From an uncultured Bacteroides sp. (GTDB lineage: Bacteria > Bacteroidota > Bacteroidia > Bacteroidales > Bacteroidaceae), in NCBI GenBank assembly GCA_902472795.1, contig CABROZ010000031.1:1-21027 (forward strand): a stretch of 21,027 nucleotides of DNA. The letters run 5' to 3'. Below, in pieces: positions 1-8,182 of this stretch. The position numbers and the translations under genes were made by a program. Each line of letters opens with the position of its first letter. The first letter of the stretch is position 1. The notes under the pieces are model-generated. The model had not been told where the DNA came from, did not search any database, and saw nothing but the letters and a program-made list of their open reading frames with translations.

Positions 1-3
1 CAA

Positions 4-993
4 ATGGATACAAAATCACAAAACAGCAATATGCTGCTGGCATTCCTCACGCTGACCGGAGTGATTGCCATTGTTGCCGTAGTCGGATTCTTCATGCTGC
101 GCAAAGGACCCGAAATAGTACAGGGACAGGCGGAAGTAACCGAATACCGCGTGTCGAGTAAGGTTCCGGGACGTATTCTGGAATTTCGCGTCAAAGAAGG
201 ACAAAGCGTCCAGGCAGGAGACACACTGGCCATACTCGAAGCTCCCGACGTGCAAGCCAAATTAGAACAGGCACGTGCCGCCGAAGCCGCCGCACAGGCA
301 CAGAACGAAAAGGCACTGAAAGGTGCCCGACAGGAACAGATTCAGGCAGCCTACGAAATGTGGCAGAAGGCGCAGGCCGGAGTGACCATCGCCGAGAAGT
401 CGTACAAACGCATCAAGAACCTGTACGACCAGGGAGTGGTGTCGGCACAGAAATTGGACGAAATCACCGCCCAGAGAGACGCCGCACTGGCTACCGAAAA
501 GGCTGCCAAGGCGCAATACACCATGGCCAAGAACGGTGCCGAACGTGAGGACAAGGCTGCCGCCGCCGCATTGGTGAATCGCGCCAAAGGAGCCGTAGCC
601 GAAGTGGAATCGTACATCAACGAGACATACCTCATCGCACAGAAGGCCGGAGAAGTGTCCGAAATCTTCCCCAAACAGGGCGAACTGGTAGGTACGGGCG
701 CACCCATCATGAACATTGCCGTGATGGACGACATGTGGGTGACCTTCAACGTACGCGAAGACCTGCTGAAGGACCTGACCATGGGCACGGAGTTCGAAGC
801 CTTTGTTCCGGCATTGGACCAGAACATCCGGCTGAAAGTGAACTACATGAAGGACCTGGGTACGTATGCCGCCTGGAAAGCTACCAAGACAACCGGACAG
901 TTCGACCTGAAAACCTTCGAAGTAAGAGCCCTGCCGACCGACAAGGTGGAAGGCCTGCGACCGGGCATGAGTGTGATATTGGATAGAGAATAA
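4..993 (+). CDS. HlyD-family membrane fusion (periplasmic adaptor) protein of an ABC-2 export system
   Basis: Probable adaptor that links an inner-membrane exporter to an outer-membrane channel. The 329-residue protein has one N-terminal membrane anchor (about residues 10-33), then a lipoyl/barrel-sandwich half (about 45-79, with the typical VPGRILEFRVKEGQSVQAGD), a long Ala/Gln/Lys-rich coiled-coil hairpin (about 80-205), the second lipoyl half (about 208-240, ending in GELVGTGAPIMNIAV) and a C-terminal beta domain ending RPGMSVIL. This order is the standard HlyD/YbhG/YhiI architecture. The ATG lies only 3 bases into the window, so its promoter and any preceding gene (often a TolC-like protein in such operons) are not visible. 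It is followed 5 bp later by the first permease, which implies one transcript. The substrate cannot be told from sequence. Confidence 0.9.
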   Translation: MDTKSQNSNMLLAFLTLTGVIAIVAVVGFFMLRKGPEIVQGQAEVTEYRVSSKVPGRILEFRVKEGQSVQAGDTLAILEAPDVQAKLEQARAAEAAAQAQNEKALKGARQEQIQAAYEMWQKAQAGVTIAEKSYKRIKNLYDQGVVSAQKLDEITAQRDAALATEKAAKAQYTMAKNGAEREDKAAAAALVNRAKGAVAEVESYINETYLIAQKAGEVSEIFPKQGELVGTGAPIMNIAVMDDMWVTFNVREDLLKDLTMGTEFEAFVPALDQNIRLKVNYMKDLGTYAAWKATKTTGQFDLKTFEVRALPTDKVEGLRPGMSVILDRE

Positions 994-998
994 CGACG

Positions 999-2180
999 AT
1001 GATCAACAGTCAGTCCAAACATAAAGCCCTGTTGGCCGTGATGAAGCGCGAATGCCGCCGCCTCGTCGCACGGCCGCTGTACCTGTTCTGCATGGTGGTG
1101 GCGCCGCTGTTCTGCTACGTGTTCTTCACCACCCTGATGGATTCGGGCCTGCCCGTCAACATGCCCGCCGGCGTAGTGGACCAGGACATGACGAGCACTT
1201 CGCGCCAGCTGGTACGCAACCTCGACGCCTTCGAGCAGACAGCCATCGTGGCCCACTACCCCACCTTCAACGAAGCACGGACAGCCATGCAGCGGGGCGA
1301 AATCTACGGATTCTACTACATCCCCCAAGGCATGTCGGCCGAGGCACAGGCACAACGCCAGCCCAAGGTGTCGTTCTACACCAACAACACCATGCTGATA
1401 GCCGGTTCCCTGCTGTTCAGGGACATGAAGATGATGAGCGAACTGGCATCGGGCGCCGCCGCACGCACCGCCCTCTATGCCAAAGGCGCTACCGAAGACC
1501 AGGCCATGGCCTTCCTGCAACCCATCGTCATCGACACGCACCCGCTGAACAACCCCTGGCTGAACTACTCCGTCTATCTGTGCAACACGTTTGCGCCGGG
1601 AGTGCTGATGCTGCTCATCTTCATGGTGACCGTTTACTCCATCGGCGTGGAGATAAAGGAACGCACCGCCCGCGAATGGCTGCACATGGGCAACAACTCC
1701 ATCTGGATTTCGCTGGCAGGAAAGCTGCTTCCGCACACGGCCATCTTCTTCCTGATGGGTATATTATATAATGTATATCTCTACGGATTCCTGCACTTCC
1801 CGTGCAACAACGGCATCCTGCCCATGCTGTTTGCCACCCTCTGCTTAGTGCTGGCATCGCAAGGCATGGGCATCCTGATGATAGGCACGCTGCCTACCCT
1901 GCGCTTGGGCCTGAGCTTCGCCTCGCTGTGGGGCGTGCTGTCGTTCTCGATGTGCGGCCTGTCGTTCCCGGCCATGGCCATGCACCCCACGTTGCAGGCA
2001 TTGGCCAACCTGTTCCCGCTGCGCCACTACTTCCTGATCTACGTGGATCAGGCACTGAACGGCTATCCCATGATCTATTCGTGGACCAACTACGTGGCAC
2101 TGCTCATTTTCATGATGCTGCCCTTCCTGATAGCTCACCGGCTGAAGGCTGCATTGGTTTACTATAAATACATTCCCTGA
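999..2180 (+). CDS. ABC-2 type transporter permease (first of a pair)
   Basis: Inner-membrane permease of 393 residues with ABC-2 (YhhJ/YbhS-like) topology. There is one N-terminal membrane helix (about 27-46), then a large extracytoplasmic domain (about 48-185) that contains the VVDQDMTSTSRQLVRNLD stretch typical of these permeases. A block of about five helices follows (roughly 197-217, 236-262, 273-297, 305-325, 364-382). The segment VYSIGVEIKERTAREWL after the second helix is the usual cytoplasmic coupling region. The start is the ATG 5 bp after the hlyD-like stop. The stop overlaps the next start by one base (TGATG), a sign of translational coupling with the second permease. The two permeases resemble each other in layout and probably form a heterodimer. 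No nucleotide-binding domain is fused to it. Confidence 0.88.
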   Translation: MINSQSKHKALLAVMKRECRRLVARPLYLFCMVVAPLFCYVFFTTLMDSGLPVNMPAGVVDQDMTSTSRQLVRNLDAFEQTAIVAHYPTFNEARTAMQRGEIYGFYYIPQGMSAEAQAQRQPKVSFYTNNTMLIAGSLLFRDMKMMSELASGAAARTALYAKGATEDQAMAFLQPIVIDTHPLNNPWLNYSVYLCNTFAPGVLMLLIFMVTVYSIGVEIKERTAREWLHMGNNSIWISLAGKLLPHTAIFFLMGILYNVYLYGFLHFPCNNGILPMLFATLCLVLASQGMGILMIGTLPTLRLGLSFASLWGVLSFSMCGLSFPAMAMHPTLQALANLFPLRHYFLIYVDQALNGYPMIYSWTNYVALLIFMMLPFLIAHRLKAALVYYKYIP

Positions 2181-3421
2181 TGAAACAGCTGACGTTCAAA
2201 CAAAGAGTCGTACAAGGCATCTACGACATGTTCTATATATGGAAACAGGAGTTCCGCACGACCTTCCGCGACCAGGGCGTGCTCATCTTCTTCATACTGG
2301 TGCCGTTAGTATATCCGCTGATCTATGCCTTTATCTACACCAACGAGACCATCCGCGAAGTGCCCGCCGTGGTAGTGGACAACTCGCGCTCGGCGCTGAG
2401 CCGCGAATACCTGCGCAAGGTGGACGCTACCCCCGACGTGAACATCGTGACCTACTGCGCCGACATGGAAGAGGCCAAACTGATGATGAAGGAACGCAAG
2501 GCATACGGCGTGATCTACATCCCAGCCGACTTCAGCGACAACATCGCACGGGGCAAGCAGACGCAGGTCAGCCTGTACTGCGACATGAGCGGACTGCTGT
2601 ACTACAAAGCCCTGCTGCTAGCCAACACCAACGTATCGCTGGCCATGAACGCCGACATCAAGATAGCACGTGCCGGCAACAGCACCGAACGGCAGGACGA
2701 AATCACCGCCTATCCCATCGAGTACGAGGACGTGGCACTGTACAACCCGACCAACGGCTTTGCCGCCTTCCTGATTCCGGTGGTGCTGATGCTGATCATC
2801 CAGCAGACACTGCTATTAGGCATCGGACTGTCGGCCGGAACGGCACGCGAGCACAATCAGTTCCGCGACTTAGTTCCCATCAACCGCCACTACAACGGTA
2901 CGCTGCGCATCGTCATGGGCAAGGGACTGAGCTACTTCATGGTTTACTCGTTAGTGTCGGCCTACGTCCTATGTGTGGTGCCCTGGCTGTTCAAGCTGAA
3001 CCGCATCGCCATACCGGGCGAACTGATCCTGTTCGTCCTGCCCTATCTGGCTGCCTGCATCTTCTTCTCGATGACGGCTTCCATCGCCATCCGTAACCGC
3101 GAGACGTGTATGCTGCTGTTTGTCTTCACCTCCGTGCCGCTGCTGTTCCTCTCGGGCATCTCGTGGCCGGCATCTGCCATGCCGCCGTTCTGGAAGTACT
3201 TCTCGTACATCTTCCCTTCGACGTTCGGCATCAACGGCTACGTGCGCATCAACAGCATGGGGGCGACACTGAACGAAGTGGCTTTCGAATACCGTGCCCT
3301 GTGGCTGCAGGCGGGCATCTACTTCATCACTGCCTGCTTAGTGTATCGCCGGCAGATCATCCTGAGCCGCAGACACATGATAGAGGCTTACAAAAAGATG
3401 AGACAGAAGCGAGGCCTATAA
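2180..3421 (+). CDS. ABC-2 type transporter permease (second of a pair)
   Basis: A 413-residue permease with the same plan as its upstream neighbour. A cytoplasmic N-terminus with WKQEFRTTFRDQG is followed by a first helix (about 35-54) and an extracytoplasmic domain beginning VPAVVVDNSRSALSREYL. The C-terminal half is a cluster of helices that includes GFAAFLIPVVLMLIIQQTLL and a LFLSGISWP segment typical of ABC-2 permeases. The tail is basic and cytoplasmic. Its ATG shares one base with the preceding TGA. No ABC ATPase gene follows; the next gene is an unrelated secreted thioredoxin protein with its own promoter. The ATPase must lie upstream of the window, lie elsewhere, or be absent. Confidence 0.88.
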   Translation: MKQLTFKQRVVQGIYDMFYIWKQEFRTTFRDQGVLIFFILVPLVYPLIYAFIYTNETIREVPAVVVDNSRSALSREYLRKVDATPDVNIVTYCADMEEAKLMMKERKAYGVIYIPADFSDNIARGKQTQVSLYCDMSGLLYYKALLLANTNVSLAMNADIKIARAGNSTERQDEITAYPIEYEDVALYNPTNGFAAFLIPVVLMLIIQQTLLLGIGLSAGTAREHNQFRDLVPINRHYNGTLRIVMGKGLSYFMVYSLVSAYVLCVVPWLFKLNRIAIPGELILFVLPYLAACIFFSMTASIAIRNRETCMLLFVFTSVPLLFLSGISWPASAMPPFWKYFSYIFPSTFGINGYVRINSMGATLNEVAFEYRALWLQAGIYFITACLVYRRQIILSRRHMIEAYKKMRQKRGL

Positions 3422-3481
3422 TGCTTTCCGGGATTTCAGTTACTTTAACTATCCATACAACCAGAATCTCGGAAACATTCG

Positions 3482-3489
3482 TACTTTTG
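3482..3489 (+). promoter_or_regulatory. Bacteroides-type -7 box for the thioredoxin-like gene
   Basis: TACTTTTG fits the Bacteroides sigma consensus TAnnTTTG and lies 16 bp before the ATG at 3506, which gives a very short leader. I see no good TTTG -33 box 19-21 bp upstream, so this is moderate evidence. It suggests the gene is not simply the tail of the exporter operon. Confidence 0.5.
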
Positions 3490-3505
3490 TCAAAAACAAT
3501 ATCTT

Positions 3506-5380
3506 ATGAAACACACTCTTATTTCTATCGCATGTGTGCTGCTCTGCCTTTGCGCTCCGCTGAAAGCCAAAGAAAAAGTAATAGACCGGCCTCCGTTCTG
3601 CGTGCGTAACACTACCTCTATCGAAGTCAGCAAAGTAGTACTCAGCGACACAGCCACCGTGCTGCATATCTATGCCAAGTATCTTCCCAAGTTCTGGATA
3701 AAGATTGCATCGAGTAGCTATCTGAAAGACAACAATGGCGAGACCTATCCGCTGCGTTCGGGTATCGGCATCACGCCCGACCGGGAATTCTGGATGCCCG
3801 AATCGGGCGAAGCCGAGTTTCAGTTAGTGTTTCCGCCCCTGCTGGCAAACGCTACTTCCATCGACTTCAGCGAAGGCAGCGAAGTGGAACAGGGATTCAG
3901 CATCTGGGGTATCCAGCTGAAAGGCAAGAAACTGCCCGAACTTGAATTGCCCGAAGGGGCAACCATGCATCCGGTGGACAAGAGCCTCGAACTGCCGCAA
4001 CCTGTCTCCCAATACGGCACAGCCACGGTGAAAGGCAAGCTGCTGGACTACCATCCGGGAATGACGGAGAAAATCCACTTCGTCCTGCTCGACCCTGTCA
4101 AGTCTTATACAGAATTCGAAGCCAACGTTGAAGAAGATGGCAGCTTCAGTACCACCCTTCCTGTCTGTGGCACTACACCCACCATCTGCGCCTCCTTTGG
4201 CACGCCCATCTATTTCTACACCGAGCCGGGCAAGACGAGCGAACTGTTCATCAACCAGCGCGAACTCTCGCGCCTGCAATCCAAGTTCCATCAGAACGCA
4301 AAGCCCTACGGGCAGCGGGTGTATGTCAACGGCCCCTTGCAGGAGATCGCGCAGGAACTCTCCACCCATCCTTTCCAGACGTACCTGACAGAAACGGCAA
4401 TGGAGAAAGAAGACTTGGCAGCATTCAAAACCGCGGTACTGGAAACCTTCGCCCAAAAGGAAAAGCAATTAGAGACGCTGCCCGTCTGTCGCGGCACACG
4501 GGAACTGCTGCGCTTCGAACTCGACTTCAACTGCTACAAGACACTGATGCAGGCTCCCGGCATGTTGACCCAACAATACGTAGAAAAGAACAACTTGGAC
4601 AGAGAAGCCGGTTATCAATATTTCGAGAAACTGATGCAATCGAAACCGGCCGACTATGCCCCGACCGACCTTCTGAAGTCGCTGAACAATCCCCAACTGA
4701 CGCTGGCTCCCTCATACAGCCTCGGCATCACCTACGCACCGGTTATCAAAGACCAGCTTGTCAAGGAATGGGGAACGGACAAAGGTATATTCTTCGACAC
4801 GGAACGTGCAGTAAAACTCTACCGGAGCATCAACGAATTTGTTCCGCTCACAGCCGAACAAACCGCCGCACTCGACTCGCTGCCTGCTGCCTACAAGCAA
4901 CTACTGACCGAAGCCAACAACCACCTGCTGCAGACCATCGAAGCCAACAAGAAGAAAACAGGTTTCAACATCAACGAAATGGGCGAAGTGAGCAACGAAG
5001 ATCTGTTTGCCTCCATCATCAGCAAGTTCCGCGGCAAGCCGTTGCTCGTGGACTTCTGGGCTACGTGGTGCGGACCGTGCCGCATAGCCAACAAAGCCAT
5101 GAAGCCGATGAAGGAAGAACTGAAGGATAAGGACATCGTCTATCTGTACATCACCGGCGAGACCTCGCCGCTGGAAACCTGGAAGAACATGATTCCCGAC
5201 ATACACGGCGAACACATCCGACTGACCGACGAACAGTGGGCTTATCTGAACGGACACTTCCAGATAAAAGGCGTACCGACGTACTTCATCATCGACCGCG
5301 AAGGCAACATCAAGTTCAAGCAAACCGGATTCCCCGGTGTGGACAAGATGAAAGAAGAACTGCTGAAGGTGACCGACTGA
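3506..5380 (+). CDS. Secreted TlpA/thioredoxin-family protein, probable thiol-disulfide oxidoreductase
   Basis: Probable periplasmic or surface thiol-disulfide reductase, 624 residues. A signal peptide covers about residues 1-22 (MKHTLISIACVLLCLCAPLKA). About 470 residues follow without a catalytic motif that I recognise. They include a beta-rich N-terminal part and a helical middle, as seen in the long Bacteroides TlpA-like proteins. The C-terminal thioredoxin fold (about 500-624) has VDFWATWCGPC with the redox pair Cys522 and Cys525, and the cis-proline loop GVPTYFIIDREGNIKF at Pro591. The signal peptide has no Cys right after it, so this is secreted rather than an obvious lipoprotein. These proteins are common in Bacteroidales, but their partners are mostly unknown. 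The exporter upstream may be only a neighbour. Confidence 0.85.
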   Translation: MKHTLISIACVLLCLCAPLKAKEKVIDRPPFCVRNTTSIEVSKVVLSDTATVLHIYAKYLPKFWIKIASSSYLKDNNGETYPLRSGIGITPDREFWMPESGEAEFQLVFPPLLANATSIDFSEGSEVEQGFSIWGIQLKGKKLPELELPEGATMHPVDKSLELPQPVSQYGTATVKGKLLDYHPGMTEKIHFVLLDPVKSYTEFEANVEEDGSFSTTLPVCGTTPTICASFGTPIYFYTEPGKTSELFINQRELSRLQSKFHQNAKPYGQRVYVNGPLQEIAQELSTHPFQTYLTETAMEKEDLAAFKTAVLETFAQKEKQLETLPVCRGTRELLRFELDFNCYKTLMQAPGMLTQQYVEKNNLDREAGYQYFEKLMQSKPADYAPTDLLKSLNNPQLTLAPSYSLGITYAPVIKDQLVKEWGTDKGIFFDTERAVKLYRSINEFVPLTAEQTAALDSLPAAYKQLLTEANNHLLQTIEANKKKTGFNINEMGEVSNEDLFASIISKFRGKPLLVDFWATWCGPCRIANKAMKPMKEELKDKDIVYLYITGETSPLETWKNMIPDIHGEHIRLTDEQWAYLNGHFQIKGVPTYFIIDREGNIKFKQTGFPGVDKMKEELLKVTD

Positions 5381-5387
5381 CGTCGCG

Positions 5388-5401
5388 CAGGCTTCGGCCT
5401 G
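5388..5401 (+). terminator. Short GC hairpin with TTCG loop after the thioredoxin-like gene
   Basis: CAGGC-TTCG-GCCTG is a perfect 5-bp stem closed by a stable UUCG tetraloop, starting 7 bp after the stop codon. There is no T-run directly behind it, so intrinsic termination is plausible but not certain. Confidence 0.4.
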
Positions 5402-5436
5402 TTCCGACATCCTATATATTATATTCCCCCTTTATG

Positions 5437-5516
5437 GGACACAAGTACGGCTCGCGAACCACACTTGCACGGCTCGCGAGCCGCACTTGTGTTCTACACG
5501 AGCCGTGCAAGTGTCC
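5437..5516. repeat. Nested intergenic inverted repeat with GGCTCGCGAGCC core
   Basis: An 18-bp left arm (5437-5454, ggacacaagtacggctcg) pairs imperfectly (15 of 18) with a right arm (5499-5516, cgagccgtgcaagtgtcc). Between them lies a perfect 14-bp palindrome (5470-5483) flanked by two direct CACTTG copies. The unit acttg-n-acggctcg recurs three times in alternating orientation. It lies in the gap between the thioredoxin-like gene and blaI. It does not look coding and is probably a dispersed repeat or a transcript hairpin. Confidence 0.65.
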
Positions 5517-5613
5517 TGTAATTGCCTCACTCGAAGCCCGCATTCCGGCACTGCACCGCTTGGCCTCTATCCCCAAAAGAAAGAAGCTTTTACAATAATT
5601 AACTCGTTGACGC

Positions 5614-5646
5614 TTGCAATATTACGAAATATTCGTAGATTTGCAA
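5614..5646 (+). promoter_or_regulatory. blaI promoter overlapped by a probable BlaI operator dyad
   Basis: The promoter has TTG at 5614-5616 (-33), 19 bp, then TAGATTTG at 5636-5643 (-7), a good Bacteroides match. Superimposed is a dyad TACGAA-ATA-TTCGTA (5623-5637). Outside it, two TTGCAA copies (5614-5619 and 5641-5646) are placed exactly symmetrically about the same centre at 5630. The inner dyad covers the spacer and the first two bases of the -7 box, and the outer copies cover both promoter boxes. BlaI/MecI dimers bind such dyads, so autorepression is the likely function. Confidence 0.7.
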
Positions 5647-5671
5647 TGAATTCAAACTAAAACTGTATTCC

Positions 5672-6037
5672 ATGGAAAAGTTAACCATTCAAGAAGAAGA
5701 AGTGATGTTGTACATCTGGGAACTGAAGGAGTGCTTTGTGAAAGACATCCTTTCCCGATTCCCGGAACCGAAGCCACCCTATACAACCGTGGCCTCGATC
5801 GTGAAAAACCTGGAACGGAAGCAATATGTGAAACCCTCGCGCGTGGGAAACACATACCGCTACACACCGCTGATCCGCGAAAGCGAATACAAACGGACGT
5901 TCATGAGCGGCTTTGTCCGCAACTACTTTGCCAATTCGTACAAGGAGATGGTCTCGTTCTTCGCCAAGGAGCAGAAGATTTCGGCCAACGACTTGAAAGA
6001 TATAATTGATATGATTGAGAAAGGAAAGGAGAGGTGA
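5672..6037 (+). CDS. blaI: BlaI/MecI-family transcriptional repressor
   Basis: Winged-helix repressor of 121 residues, the usual family length. The N-terminal wHTH runs from LTIQEEEVMLYIWEL through PPYTTVASIVKNLERKQYV, where the recognition helix lies, to the wing (about residues 4-75). The C-terminal part (about 85-121, KMVSFF-like helices and DLKDIIDMIEKGKE) is the usual dimerisation region. In characterised systems such a repressor dimer is cut by its partner BlaR1 protease to release the promoter. The next gene here is that partner. A symmetric dyad sits over its own promoter, which supports autoregulation. No beta-lactamase gene is present, so the regulon is probably cell-envelope or stress genes rather than drug resistance. 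Within these systems the cleavage site is usually in the C-terminal helix region, but I cannot place it here. Confidence 0.92.
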   Translation: MEKLTIQEEEVMLYIWELKECFVKDILSRFPEPKPPYTTVASIVKNLERKQYVKPSRVGNTYRYTPLIRESEYKRTFMSGFVRNYFANSYKEMVSFFAKEQKISANDLKDIIDMIEKGKER

Positions 6038-6163
6038 AAAAATCCTTTTCAATGAAGAATGATGAATGTCCGCCTTGCGGACAAATGAAGAATTTTTCCA
6101 TCACGCAAAAAAAATTCTCCATCCGCCATTCTTAATTCTTCATTCTTAATTCTTCATTTTTAA
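6038..6163. repeat. Degenerate inverted short-repeat block between blaI and blaR1
   Basis: After blaI come aatgaagaat-type units on the left and attcttcatt-type units on the right, forming an inverted array. One pair is a perfect 12-bp inverted repeat (AAATGAAGAATT at 6083-6094 and AATTCTTCATTT at 6148-6159). Within it is a separate 7-bp hairpin TGTCCGC-CTT-GCGGACA at 6067-6083. It may lower blaR1 expression relative to blaI or stabilise the 3' end of blaI mRNA. Confidence 0.6.
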
Positions 6164-6172
6164 TTGAAAGAT

Positions 6173-8158
6173 ATGGTCTATTTTTTGAAAATCAACGTAG
6201 CGATAGCCTTGTTCTACGCCTTCTACCGGCTGTTCTTCTACAAGGACACGTTCTTCACCTGGAGACGGACGGTTCTGCTGTGCTTCTTTGCCATCTCGGC
6301 TATCGTACCGCTGTTCAATATTCAGAACTGGGTTGAACAGCAGGAACCGATGGTTGCCATGGCCGATCTGTATGCCACTGTGGTACTGCCAGAACTGACG
6401 CTGACACTGACACCACAAACTGAAACCGACTGGAAGCAATTGCTGACCGCCGGCATCGACATCGCTTACTGGATAGTGGTAGCCTTGCTGGCCGCACGCT
6501 TTCTGGTGCAACTGACTGGCATCCTCCGCTTGGGCCGACGCTGTCCCACACAGAAAATAGATGATACCACCGTACACCTGCTTCCACGACCGGAAGGTCC
6601 GTTCTCGTTCTTCCACTGGATATTTGTCTATCCCGGCGCACACACCGACGAAGAACTGCACGAGATACTGACACACGAACGTACCCATGCCCGCCAATGG
6701 CACTCCATCGACGTGATGATAGGCGAACTGGCTTGCATCGCCTGCTGGTTCAATCCCTTTGTCTGGCTCATGAAGCGGGAAATACGTACGAACTTAGAGT
6801 ACATGGCCGACGAAAAGGTTCTGGAAACCGGCCACGACTCGCGTACCTATCAATACCACCTGTTGGGTTTGTCACATCATAAGGCTGCAGCAACTATCTA
6901 TAACAGTTTCAATGTATTACCATTAAAAAAACGCATCACTATGATGAACAAAAAAAGAACCCGAGCAATAGGAAGAACCAAGTATTTGATGTTTCTTCCG
7001 CTGGCCGCCCTGCTGATGATAGTCAGCAACATCGAGGCCGTGGCACGTGCCACACAAAAGATTACAGCCGAAGTTATGGAAGCTGTCACTCCCGCCGAAA
7101 CGCCCGAAGTACAGCCTCAACCTGAAAACATCGCTCCACTGCCCCAGCAGGAAAAGTCCAAGAAAGTGACCTACAAGGGTAAGATCGTGGACGAAGCCGG
7201 CAGCCCGCTGGGCGATGTAAAAATCATTATCGACCAAAAGTATCAGTCAATCACCCAAAGTACAGTCAACGCCCATGGAGAGTTTCAGATAGAAACTTCC
7301 TCTGAAGCAAGCATCCTGTTTGAATCTAACAGCAAAGACGGTAAGACGTTGGCACGGATGTACAGACCTGCCGAATTGGCCAAGATGAATCCTGACAACA
7401 TGGTTATTGAACTGATACCGGTAAACATCATCAAGTCCAACGTGACAGACGCCGACGTATATGAAGTTGTAGAAAACATGCCGGAATTCCCCAACGGAGG
7501 CATGGCGGCTTTAATGAAGTATCTGACCGACAACATCCGCTATCCTGAAGCTGCCAAGAAGGCCGGCATACAGGGACGTGTCACAGTACAGTTTGTAGTG
7601 GACAAAGACGGAAGCATCAAGAACGTAAGAACATTGAGAGGTGTCAATTCCGACTTAGATGCAGAAGCCATCCGCGTCATCCAATCGATGCCCAAATGGA
7701 AACCGGGCACGCAGAAAGGCGAACCGGTCAAAGTGAAATACACCGTCCCCGTCATGTTCCGCATCCCCACCGCACCGGTGGACGCGAACATCGGCGAAAC
7801 AGTGGTTGTGTCCAAGAATGAACCTGCTGCTTCAGTAACAGGTGACGTCTATGAAGTGGTGGACAAGATGCCCGAATTTCCCGGCGGCATGACAGGCCTG
7901 ATGCAATACCTCAGCAAAAACATCAAATATCCGGCAGATGCCCGCACAAAAGGCAAAGAGGGAAGGGTGATCGTATCGGTGATCATCAACACCAAAGGAA
8001 AAGCGACCAACCCCACAATCATCAAAAGCGTTGATCCAAGCTTAGATGCAGAAGCCTTGCGCGTAGCCGGCACCATGCCTGACTGGGAAGCCGGCACCAA
8101 GGACGGAATACCCGTGAACGTGAAATACACCTTCCCGGTGAACTTCAGCCTGCAATAG
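6173..8158 (+). CDS. BlaR1-like M56 membrane metalloprotease fused to two TonB C-terminal domains
   Basis: Probable membrane sensor protease, 661 residues, partner of the BlaI-type repressor. The N-terminal M56 region has helices at about 1-22, 34-50 and 91-118, then the zinc site HERTH (His168, Glu169, His172) with the third ligand probably Glu209 in LEYMADEKV, and a fourth helix at about 271-288. A carboxypeptidase-regulatory-like beta domain follows (about 332-400), then two TonB C-terminal repeats (about 429-530 and 559-661). Each repeat starts VYEVV-MPEFP and contains DLDAEA or SLDAEA. In classic BlaR1 this position holds a penicillin-binding sensor domain; here there is none, so the signal is unlikely to be a beta-lactam. 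I chose the ATG at 6173 (MVYFLKINVAIALFY). An in-frame TTG lies 9 bp upstream. Confidence 0.9.
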   Translation: MVYFLKINVAIALFYAFYRLFFYKDTFFTWRRTVLLCFFAISAIVPLFNIQNWVEQQEPMVAMADLYATVVLPELTLTLTPQTETDWKQLLTAGIDIAYWIVVALLAARFLVQLTGILRLGRRCPTQKIDDTTVHLLPRPEGPFSFFHWIFVYPGAHTDEELHEILTHERTHARQWHSIDVMIGELACIACWFNPFVWLMKREIRTNLEYMADEKVLETGHDSRTYQYHLLGLSHHKAAATIYNSFNVLPLKKRITMMNKKRTRAIGRTKYLMFLPLAALLMIVSNIEAVARATQKITAEVMEAVTPAETPEVQPQPENIAPLPQQEKSKKVTYKGKIVDEAGSPLGDVKIIIDQKYQSITQSTVNAHGEFQIETSSEASILFESNSKDGKTLARMYRPAELAKMNPDNMVIELIPVNIIKSNVTDADVYEVVENMPEFPNGGMAALMKYLTDNIRYPEAAKKAGIQGRVTVQFVVDKDGSIKNVRTLRGVNSDLDAEAIRVIQSMPKWKPGTQKGEPVKVKYTVPVMFRIPTAPVDANIGETVVVSKNEPAASVTGDVYEVVDKMPEFPGGMTGLMQYLSKNIKYPADARTKGKEGRVIVSVIINTKGKATNPTIIKSVDPSLDAEALRVAGTMPDWEAGTKDGIPVNVKYTFPVNFSLQ

Positions 8159-8182
8159 GAAATTCTCTCTCTACATAATTGA

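Noticed and set aside
843..1736. Long minus-strand open frame of 297 codons opposite the exporter genes
   Set aside because: It is a shadow of the plus-strand coding region, rich in His and Gly with no recognisable motif. Similar shadows oppose mrp, xseA, mnmA and the porin gene.
5672..8158. Reading the BlaI/M56 pair as a beta-lactam resistance locus
   Set aside because: There is no penicillin-binding sensor domain and no beta-lactamase or PBP2a gene; only the regulatory architecture is shared.
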